Origin: Platerodrilus igneus
Taxonomy: Eukaryota; Arthropoda; Insecta; Coleoptera; Lycidae
Assembly: GCA_036346225.1 (NCBI GenBank)
Contig: JARFIW010000500.1
Coordinates: 2,604,001-2,668,000 of the forward strand
DNA: 64,000 bases
Direction: 5' to 3'
Below, in pieces: positions 55,957-64,000 of the stretch. Numbering within the stretch: position 1 is the first letter of the stretch; each line of letters begins with the position of its first letter. The notes beneath the pieces were generated by a model. The model saw only the letters and a program-made list of their open reading frames with translations, was not told where the DNA came from and ran no database searches. The position numbers and the translations under genes are program-made.

Positions 55957-56880
55957 ATGGTTATATCAATTGATAAAGCTATTCTTGAAGCTAGATTTGT
56001 AGTTAAAAGGTTGGATCATATATACAGTAAGATTAATCAACCGGAAAATGTATCGATTGCTTTAATTAGAGCATCGATTAAAAGTGTCTATCAAATTGAA
56101 ACTCATTTCAAGTCTTTTGCAAAGATATTTCCTTTGATGAGGAGAGTGAACAATTGGACGAATTCTCGGCCCTTAGGGTGAAAATCGATGATTATCTATT
56201 AGATATTCGTATTATCGCTGAACAATGCGAATTAGATCGCGTAGAAAATAAGCCGAAGGTGGAAAATATAAATAATTCTTTGTCCGTAATTAGTGACTAC
56301 GCTTAAAACATCTTTCTGTCCCGCGGTTCTCGGGACGCATTTCGGATTTTGAGAGTTAGCATGCAATTTATAAGCGATTGATTCACGATAATGTCGGTTT
56401 CTCCCCTGTGGAAAAATTTTGCTATTTCATTGATACACTAGATGAGTCGTCGCGTATGTTGCGTATGTTTGCCATTAAACGATTGTGCATACGAAGAAGC
56501 CTATAAAATCATTACTAATCGTTTTCAGTCCAAGAGGTTATTACTTTCAACATATTTTAATGCTCTCGAAAAATGCCCTAAGGTCAGTTCCTCAGACTCA
56601 CACACGGAACTCCGGCAATTAATTGTTGTTTAATATGTTATCGAAAAAATTAGATACAAACATTTTAAAGCGTTTCAAATTAGAAACAGTGACGAGATTC
56701 CCTCGTTCAAAGATTTAAGGTCGTACATTGAAAAACAATGTAAAGTGTTGGAATAAATGACATTGCTTCAGAAACATGCTTAAAATCTCGAGATTCCGTG
56801 AAAGAAAGGGAAAAAGGAAGGTTTGTTAGCACTTCGGCTAAAACTGCTTTAGTTGGTAGGTACCTACCACCAATGATGGT
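55957..56880 (+). pseudogene. gag: BEL gag N-terminal and capsid region
   Basis: The frame 55957-56181 starts with a methionine and has RLDHIYSKINQPENVSIAL, fitting a BEL gag N-terminus. The frame shifts near 56160, continues as LRVKIDDYLLDIRIIAEQCE, and breaks again near 56300. At 56442-56633 CAYEEAYKIITNRFQSKRLL and SDSHTELRQLI match the capsid block that follows (Y..A...L..RF...R.....H...L...P). The remainder, with FKDLRSYIEKQC, reaches the zinc-finger region. Confidence 0.7.
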
Positions 56881-57531
56881 AAAAATTGTAGTTTATGTCA
56901 AGCTGTGCATCCTATTTATAGATGTAAGCAGTTTCTCGATAAAACCCCTCAAGAAAGATTTGAGGTGGTAAAGCTTGAAAATCTTTGTATTAAATGTTTA
57001 AATACTTCACATTCGATGAAAAATTGTAAGTTAGATTGGTCGTGTAGAAAATGTCATCAGTCACACAATTCGTTACTCCACTTCGATAAACGAGAAAAAT
57101 CGATGTCTCCACGCAGACAAACTCATCGTCAAAGGTCAGCGTCTCCTCGGAGAACGACGCCTAGACTTACTTCTACTAGTGGACCTAGTGAAGACAATCT
57201 GTCGTTGGCGGTTGTGCATGAACAACCTGCCACCAACTTGTTAATTTCAACGCCATTAGAATATACAACGGCGCTGTTAGCTACGGCAATGGTGTCGGTG
57301 CTAGATAATACAAGAAAATTGCAACCTGTTCGTGTAATTTTAGATAACGGATCCATGGAAAGTTTTATGACTGAAAGGTGCCGTCAGAAATTAGGTTTAA
57401 GGAAATGGAGAGCCAATGTCACTGTTCAAGGACTTGGCTTGAATTCGTCGTTGGTGTCTGGTGCACTATCGTGTGTAGTCGGCCCTTCGGGAGCAAGGTC
57501 TCCAGCATATGAAATTGAGTGTTATTTTTGA
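56881..57531 (+). pseudogene. gag-pol: BEL gag zinc fingers and protease
   Basis: The frame encodes HPIYRCKQFLDKTPQERFEV, then CIKCLNTSHSMKNC and CRKCHQSHNSLLHF, the zinc-finger set of BEL elements (RNA binding). A basic Ser/Arg stretch (SPRRQTHRQRSASPRRT) follows. The protease begins near 57320 with PVRVILDNGSMESFMTERC; the active D-S-G-S has Asn in place of Ser. LSCVVGPSGARSPAYEIECY closes the frame at a TGA, beyond which the same frame continues. Confidence 0.85.
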
Positions 57532-58914
57532 CCTAACATTTGTAATCAATTACCTTCGTCGTCGATAGGGGTCAAGGAATGGTCGTATACTCGAGGTTTG
57601 GCCTTAGCTGATCCTAATTTTAATATTCCTGGTAAAATTGACATGCTACTCGGAGCGGAAATCTTCACTCAAATTTTGTTGAACGAATCTCGTTGGGACG
57701 TCGCTAACGAGCCAGTTGCTATTAAAACAACCTTTGGTTGGGTTTTAACGGGAAAGATCATTTCCCCGAATAGTTCTATTACGTCGTTGTGTGCTTTCGT
57801 CGAACCCTGAGACAGCGGCATTCGTCGATTTTGGGAATTAGAAAATATTCTCTTCAAGAAACACATTTCTCCTGAAGAAGAAAAGTGTGAAAATCAATTT
57901 GTGGAAAATTATAGACGTAATAAGGACGGTCGTTTTGTAGTGTCCTTGCCCTTTAAAATTTCGGAACCCTCATTCGTGGGTATGAAATCAATTTGTATTA
58001 AAAGATTTTTGTGTTTAGAATGTCGTTTGCTAAAAATCCTGAATTGTATTCGGATTATAAAAAATTTATGGAGGATTACTTGAAAAGCGGTCACATGGTT
58101 CAAGTGGAATCGCCTGAAAATTCGCCGATTCATGAGAATTACATTTCCCATCATGCTGTACATAAGCGTGATAGCACTACCATCCAAATTGCGTGTGGTT
58201 TTCGATGCTTCGTGTCCGGATCAATCTGGAAATTCGTTAAATGATAGCTTGGCTATTGGCCTTGCTCTGCAAAAAGACATTGCAGTTTTGTTATTGCACT
58301 TTCGTGTACATCCTATCGTAATTACAGCTGACATTAAACAAATGTATCGGTAGATTTTGGTTAAAGATACTCATCGTGATTATCAACGTATCGTCTGGAG
58401 ATTTTCTCCGTCAGATCCTATTATGGACTTTAAATTAAATACTGTGACTTATGGAGTTTCGTCGTCGCAATTTTTGGCCTTGCGTACTGTTCAAGAATTG
58501 GCAAGGTTAAAATCAATTAATTTTCCTTTCGCGTCATCGGTATTGGCGAGCGATACCTATGTTGATGACTTAGTCACTGGATGCAATTCGATTGAAGCTG
58601 CTAATCAATTAATTGGTGAATTGAATAGTATTTGCACTAGTGGTGGTTTTCAATTAAGAAAATGGAATAGTAATTGCCCGGAAGTGATGTCCAACTTGAG
58701 GGAGTTCCTGTCCAGTTCGGACGCAATTACATTTCAAGATAAAGATAGTGGTTCAATAAAAATTTTGGGCCTTTCGTGGCGCGCTATTACAGATGCATTT
58801 TTATACAACTTAGACGTTGAAGAGCGCACTTGCACTAAGCGTAATATTTTGTCGGCTATCGCAAAAATTTTTGATCCCCTCGGTTTGATAGCGCCTTTAG
58901 TACTTTTCGTTTAG
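57532..58914 (+). pseudogene. pol: BEL reverse transcriptase
   Basis: Blocks in order are IPGKIDMLLGAEIFTQIL (57630) and VAIKTTFGWVLTGK (57715), then RRFWELENILFKKH after a stop (57825), RFVVSLPFKISEP (57935), and ELYSDYKKFMEDYLKSGHM (58040). They continue with LPSKLRVVFDAS (58170, finger), VITADIKQMYR (58320, catalytic Asp), NTVTYGVSSSQFLALRTV (58440) and SDTYVDDLVTGCNS (58550, catalytic YVDD). They end with IKILGLSWRAITDAF (58760) and AKIFDPLGLIAPLVLF (58860). Stops and two frame changes are listed under the element. Confidence 0.9.
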
Positions 58915-59640
58915 TTCAAGATCTTTGGCTTTTAGGTCTCGGTTGGGACCAAGAGCCGACATTGGAAGTCGTACAAAAATGAAAACATTTTTTGGGTGAA
59001 TTGCCAGCGGTTTCGAATATTGAGATTTTGCGTCGCATCGTATGTAATAATTTTAAAGGGGTGGAGTTGCATGGATTCTGTGATGCTTCTGAAGCCGGGT
59101 ATGCAGCTGTCAACTATTTTCGTTCGTTCGATTTAGAAGGTAATATTACCATGTCATTAGTATGCGCAAAATCGAAGGTTGCTCCTACTAATCGCGTTTC
59201 ATTGCCCCGTCTCGAATTATGTGCTGCCGTACTCTTGGCAGATTTAGTAGATTTTGTCGAAAATACTTATACAGATATTTTATCCTTTAGTAATATTTTC
59301 GCGTGGTCAGATTCCACTGTTGTTTTGTCTTGAATTCGGTCTTCCTCGCATAAGTGGAAGACATTGGTTAGCAATCGCATTTCGCATATTCAAGACCGTA
59401 TTCCTCCATTTTCATGGTTTTATGTTAAGTCCCAGGATAACCCTGCGGATTGTGCCTCACGTGGACTTTTGGCTTCAGAGTTGGTTCATCAGCCATTATG
59501 GTGGACAGGACCTTCCTGGTTAGTGCGTCGTAGCGAAGAATGGCCAGTAACGTCGCTGCCAAAACTTATCGACTCATCTCAGATGGACGTCGAATATCGT
59601 ACTTTGTCGTTAACAGTCGTTATGTCTCAGAATTTCTTAG
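58915..59640 (+). pseudogene. pol: BEL RNase H
   Basis: LHGFCDASEAGYAAVNYF (59070, first catalytic Asp), then VSLPRLELCAAVLLADLV (59200, catalytic Glu) and FAWSDSTVVLS (59300, catalytic Asp) are followed by a stop at the position of a usual Trp codon. WKTLVSNRISHIQ and SQDNPADCASRGLL (59430) complete the domain. The pattern is characteristic of BEL elements. Confidence 0.85.
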
Positions 59641-60752
59641 ATTTGTTGTTGGATAAATTTTCAAAACTGCAGAAAATTTGTAAGATTATTACATGTATTC
59701 GTCATTTCATTCGTAATGTTCAATGTTCGGCAGATTTGCGTTCAAAATATTCTGATGGTTTGTCTCTAGATCATCAGCAAGAGGCTATACATTTATTGAT
59801 TAACAGAGTTCAAACAAATGTTTTTGCCCAAGACATCGCAAATATTAAAACTGGAAGACTTGTTAGTAAACAACTTCGTAGCCTTAGTCCGTTTCTAGAT
59901 AGTCGTGATTTGTTGAGGGTGGCCGGTCGCCTACGTAATTCTGAGTTGTCCCATGATGCAAAATTTTCAATTTTGCTTCCTCAGTCACATCGGTTGACTG
60001 AAATTATTATATTAGATTGTCATGAAAGACATTTACATCCCGGAAATCGAACAACTCAATTTTTACTAACTCGAAATTATTGGATCTTGTCCGCCAAGAG
60101 GGCTATTCGGCAATGTTTGAAATCCTGCATTCGTTGTTTTCGTGTAAACCCTGTGGCTTTATGCCCCCCTATGGGGGATTTACCAGCTTCTCGGTTAACT
60201 CCAGGTAAGGCGTTTTTACATACGGGAGTCGACTTTGGTGGACCTTTCTCTGTCACGATGAATCGATGTCGTGGCGCAAAATCATTGAAAGCGCACATTT
60301 GCTTATTTATTTGTTTTAGCACTAAAGCCATCCATTTGTAACTAGGGTCTAACTTGTCGACAGACGCTTTCTTGGGTGCTTTACGTCTATTTATTGCTCG
60401 AAGAGGCAAATGTATTCAAATCCATTGTGATAATGGTACTAATTTCGTTGGGGCCTCTCGTGAAATCTCTCAATTCATGCGCTACTCGGCAGGCGTTGAG
60501 GGAATCGAATTTGTGTTTAATCCTCCTGCTGCTTCTCAGTTTGGTGGGTTGTGGGAGGCCGGAATTAAATCAGTAAAATCCCATTTAAAAAGAATTATCG
60601 GTGAACAAATTTTGTCGTTTGAAGAATTCTCGACAGTATTGATTCAAATCGAAGCGATTCTCAACTCACGTCCACTATGCGCACTGAGTTGCGAACCGCA
60701 TGACTTTTCGTATTTGACCCCGGGTCATTTTCTTAATGTTGAACCAGTCTAG
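59641..60752 (+). pseudogene. pol: BEL integrase
   Basis: The zinc-finger part HERHLHPGNRTTQFLLTRNY with CLKSCIRC lies at 60020-60135. The core has VDFGGPFSV (60228, first Asp), IHCDNGTNFVGA (60420, second Asp) and SQFGGLWEAGIKSVKSHL (60535, Glu), so the D,D,E triad is visible. A stop at about 60339 splits the core, and another at 60750 precedes the C-terminal region. Family-typical ILNSRPL and LTPGHFLN blocks follow. Confidence 0.9.
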
Positions 60753-61142
60753 GTGTTACCAGATCCAGATTTGTTGTCCATAAACCTCTCTCGTTTGAAT
60801 CGCTGGCAACTGTTGCAGCAAATGCAACAAGGGTTTTGGAAAAAGTGGAGTACTGAATACCTGCACACGTTGCAACAGAAAAGTAAGTGGTTGAGGAATT
60901 CCGCTACCTTACCTATTGATTCGCTGGTCCTCTTAAAGGAAGAAAATAACCCCCCTCTACAGTGGCGTTTAGGAAGAATAGTATATGTTCACCCTGGTAG
61001 AGACGGTATCGTTCGGGTAGCTACAGTCAAGACATCCCAAGGGTTAGTTAAACGCCCCCTAGTGAAACTATGTTTACTGCCAGTGAGTCAATATTTAATG
61101 GTATGTATACATATATTCACTTATATAAGTTTGTCGGTTTAG
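60753..61142 (+). pseudogene. pol: BEL pol C-terminal region (DUF5641-like)
   Basis: LSRLNRWQLLQQMQQGFW, then NNPPLQWRLGRIVYVHPGRD, VRVATVKTSQGLVKRP and KLCLLPV match the C-terminal domain that follows BEL integrases. It is in the same frame as integrase, separated by a TAG. The stop at 61140 is probably near the natural end. Confidence 0.85.
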
Positions 61143-61215
61143 GTTTCTTAGTTAATAGTTATTATTATTTTTAAATATAAAATAAGTTAGTTCATACTTA
61201 TTTTGGTGGGCGGGA

Positions 61216-61614
61216 TGTTCGGTCTCTTTGTCGCACGTTGTCGTGTTTAATTTTAAGTCGTATATTTGTAGTTGTAAATCTAATAGCAAAACTGTCATTC
61301 CTTGTTCCCTTATATCCTGTCATAAAAATTCCTTGTGCATGTGTAAATAAGTTGAAAAAGGAGTAGTGAAAAAACACTCTCTCATCGATATCGAAGCAGA
61401 ACAGTCGGTTCTTCGTTCGGTAAAGTGAGTTTGTCAATAGTGCCGCCGACTTTATCGATAAACGCCTAAAAAACTCAGTGAAAGTGCAAAGTAACACGTA
61501 CTATAATCTCGAATACAGTCCACTTAACTAAAGAGTAAGGAACTACATCTTAGAACAATAAAACCACGCGGAGGTAAGTCCATATACAAATTTATAAGAC
61601 CCCCGCGCTGAACA
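61216..61614 (+). repeat. BEL 3' LTR
   Basis: It starts TGTTCGGTCTCTTTGTCGCA after a purine-rich tract (GGTGGGCGGGA) and ends CGCGCTGAACA. It pairs with 55057-55452. The purine-rich tract would prime plus-strand synthesis. Confidence 0.9.
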
Positions 61615-61658
61615 ATTAGATTTTGGGTTATTGATTTTTGCTTTTGTTTTTGCTTTTC

Positions 61659-61661
<3 letters not shown>

Positions 61662-61711
<50 letters not shown>
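61662..61711. repeat. (AT)n microsatellite
   Basis: About 50 bases of uninterrupted TA dinucleotides, directly before the RTE fragment. Confidence 0.95.
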
Positions 61712-61715
<4 letters not shown>

Positions 61716-63490
61716 TTGTAGATCTGGAAAAAGCATTCGACAATGTAAAATGGAAAAAAATGTTCGAAATACTCAAAAAGATTGGAATGAGTTTTAAGGA
61801 CAGACGGACAGTACATAGCTTATACAAAGGGCAAACGGCGATAATAGAATTAGAGCAAGAAAGTAGATAAGTAAATCCCCATTAATTTTTAATTTGTACA
61901 TAGAAGAGGCAATGAATACTGTCAAATCCAGGAAGACCTTTGGAATTAATATGCAGGGACAAAAGATTGATATGCTTAGATTTGCAGATGATATAGCGGT
62001 ATTAGCATCTAGCAAAGAAGAGTTAAAAGCTGCTCTTAATGAAATGGAAACAGTTCTAACGGAGAGATTTGGTATGAAAATTAACAAAAATAAAACTAAA
62101 GTTCTAATATGTAAAAGAGTATACAAAGGAAGAGAAATAAACCAAAAACAACAATACAAATATGTAACACGAACTTACAAGAGGTTAAGGATTTCTGCTA
62201 CCTAGGAAGCCAAATTACGCAAGATGGGAAAAGCACAAAAGATATAAAACAAAGATTAGCACAAGGTCGTGCTATATTTAACAAGAAAAAGCAACCACTG
62301 TGCTCAATGACCACAAACATAGAAACAAGGAAAAGATTGCTTAAAATATATGTGTGGAGCACAGCACTGTATGGTTGTGAAGCCTGGACAGTAGAAGAAG
62401 CAGATAAAAAAAGGTAGAAGCTTTTGAAATGTGGTGCTACAGACGTATAATGAAGATATCATGGACAGACAAAGTTAAGAACAAAGAGGTACTAGAAATG
62501 GTAGGGGAAGAAAGAAGTATATGGAAAACAGTAAAAAATAGGAGAGGTAGGACGATAGACCACATACTAAGACATGAGGGAATAGTGCGGAATATATTAG
62601 AAGCAGAGATAGAAGAAAAGAGAAGTAGAGGTACACCTAAGTTAGACTACTGCACACAGATAGTGAAAGATGTAGGCTGTAAGAATTTCAGGGAAATGTG
62701 TAGGCTAGCTCCAGAACATAAATAAGCTGAGGTACAAGTCCAACCAGTTTCAAAACTGAAAACCCAATGACAAAAAAATAAGTGCTCTTAAATCTGATGA
62801 TTATTATAAACAACTACAGGTGTTGGTTGTGAAATATTTTCAACTAATGTTGATTGTGCGAAAGGATAAATTGGAAAAACTATTAATTCGACAAAGGCTG
62901 CTTACCCCCTTTCATATACCTTACATGTGATTTTCCAATGCTCCACTGAATATCAGGGAAATAGGGTATAAACTATAAAACAATAGAAGGTGACCGAACT
63001 GCATCAAACAGGAAAGAACAGCTGCTATGTTCAAAGATAATGAACATAGATACAAGAAGAAAACTGTTCAAAGCATAGTGTGAAGCACAGCACAGTGCAT
63101 CTATGAAATAGGGGCAGCAGGAAAAGCAAACAGAAAGAGATAGAAGCCTTCTGGAACGTTGTGCTTAAGATGTAAGAGGTTGGTGGCGTGGACAGACAAA
63201 GTTAATAACAAATTGGTTGTAGAAATAGTAGAGGAATAAAGATATCTGTGGAAAACGAAAAAATAGGAGAAATAGAAGGACAGGATGCGTTCTAAGGCAT
63301 TTCTGGGGAATGGTACGGGATATATTACAAGCAGAAATAGGTAGGGGTAGACCGAGATAAGACTTTCGCACACAGATGGGATAGATGCAGACTGAGCAAA
63401 TTTCAGCGAATTGTGTAGGTTGATTCTGACTAGGAAACAATGAGGGTACGCGGTCAAGCAGTTTTAGAACTAAAGACCTAATGATGATGA
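61712..63490 (+). mobile_element. RTE 3' part, copy E
   Basis: The fragment begins in the RT with GFVDLEKAFDNVKW (block A) after the (AT)n run. Then come IIELEQESR, MLRFADDIAVLASSKEELKA at 61980 and MKINKNKTKVLICKR. The C-terminal frame 62429-62725 has MKISWTDKVKNKEVLEMVGE, IDHILRHEGI and RSRGTPKLDYCTQI. It continues through the UTR, a 24-base SINE-tail piece (62921-62944) and a second, strongly decayed C-terminal region (63180-63440). It ends ...CCTAATGATGATGA at 63490. The site where copies A and D carry a full SINE is uninterrupted here (about 62675-62700). Confidence 0.85.
62921..62944 (-). repeat. 24-base SINE 3' tail fragment
   Basis: The minus strand reads GGAGCATTGGAAAATCACAT plus GTAA, the exact end of the SINE family. 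It interrupts RTE UTR sequence that is continuous at 12990-13010. Confidence 0.6.
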
Positions 63491-64000
63491 GCCATCTTGA
63501 ATTAATTGTTATACCGGTGGTGATTGAATGGTGCTAGCTTTAGGAGTATGATGCTAGCTAAATGCTAGGTGCAAGGTTTTTAGCGCTCTAACGTCTATAT
63601 AATTGGTATTGGGGGGCTAAGGTGACGGAACCGCCGGGGTTCTGAATGCGTTTTAACATTTTATGTGGTAGGTTGCAAATTGTAGTTTAAAACGGTACAA
63701 ACAGCGCTTAATGTGTACAATCGACAAAAATACAAAATTGAAAAATACGGAACTAATTTCACATTCACTTTTGTATTGCACTCGATTTTCCGAATTGTTC
63801 TTTTTAGGAATTTATTTTTCTGGGTATTGTGATAATTTCTATTAATAGATCGTTATGAAACACGTATGTCATTGTAAAAGAAAAAAGGAAATGCACAGAC
63901 GCCCAACTGTAGACAATAGCATGAGGGAGAATTTGTAGAAAGATATACGATTAAAAATGATTTTTGGAAGTGACCCACTACAATTGACATTTCCACATTC
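63491..64000. other. spacer, nothing recognised
   Basis: AT-rich sequence to the window end with a small GC-richer patch near 63610-63650. I recognise no repeat or coding feature. Confidence 0.4.

Larger units (their letters stand above)
55057..61614 (+). mobile_element. BEL/Pao retrotransposon, complete structure, inactive
   Basis: The element has both LTRs, gag, and a pol with protease, RT, RNase H, integrase and a C-terminal DUF5641-type region in the usual BEL order. I found in-frame stops at about 57529, 57808, 58351, 58979, 59331, 60339 and 60750, and frame changes near 58010, 58140 and 58910. The LTRs differ at many sites by eye, so it is not young. Flanks (GTTGA at the left, ATTAG at the right) show no matching target duplication. 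Confidence 0.9.

Noticed and set aside
1..64000. A new defence, toxin or biosynthetic gene system
   Set aside because: All longer coding segments belong to known transposon families, and no cluster of co-oriented intact genes exists in the window.

Overview
This is a non-coding, repeat-saturated stretch of an animal nuclear genome, almost certainly an insect. It is AT-rich, and the recognisable protein fragments are all arthropod-type transposable elements: Ty3/gypsy, BEL/Pao, RTE and Jockey/CR1-group non-LTR elements, a THAP/P-element transposase, Tc1 and foldback elements, plus a tRNA-derived SINE. I cannot name the species. I found no intact host gene; three short stretches might be host exons and are marked as weak. 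Nearly every transposon coding region carries stops or frameshifts, so this is a graveyard of nested insertions.

Layout. 1-2021 is the 3' end of a gypsy element (RNase H, integrase, candidate LTR), followed by a THAP-domain relic (2022-2894). 2895-3774 is a CpG-richer leader. 3775-7839 is a second, longer gypsy copy (gag, protease, RT, RNase H, integrase, LTR) whose 3' half matches 1-2021 apart from homopolymer lengths. It is again followed by a THAP relic, here continuing into a P-element-type transposase (to about 10697). 10698-12085 is a Jockey/CR1-group RT fragment. 12424-16873 (minus) is a near full-length RTE element with a repeated 3' end and an embedded SINE.

15281-26628 is a tandem duplication of about 5.5 kb that starts inside that RTE. 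Each unit holds the RTE 5' part, an unknown segment, a solo LTR, a Tc1 relic, an RTE RT fragment and a SINE-bearing tail. 27545-32394 (minus) is a 17.6/297-type gypsy element with 5' LTR, a tRNA-Ser-like primer site, gag, an intact protease frame, a deleted RT and part of the integrase. It lies beside a truncated LTR and a BEL/Pao gag-protease relic (to 34279). 34614-36280 and 38961-41812 are further RTE copies (minus). 41813-48949 is mostly AT-rich spacer with a SINE, a BED-like relic, a snap-back repeat, an RTE fragment and a solo LTR with perfect 4-bp target duplications.

49221-52290 and 53764-55034 are two foldback elements with arms made of ~131-bp tandem units. 55057-61614 is a structurally complete BEL/Pao element with both LTRs but at least seven in-frame stops and three frameshifts. 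61662-63490 is an (AT)n run and a plus-strand RTE 3' part.

The most unusual observations are very short insertions with perfect target-site duplications: 71 bp at 49843-49913 with a 15-bp duplication, and 18 bp at 42803-42820 with a 14-bp duplication. Both share a stem-loop with the 3' end of the resident SINE. Also notable are abrupt changes of identity inside two duplications (at 2021/7839 and about 19705/25250), which are either gene conversion or assembly problems. I saw no convincing new multi-gene system.
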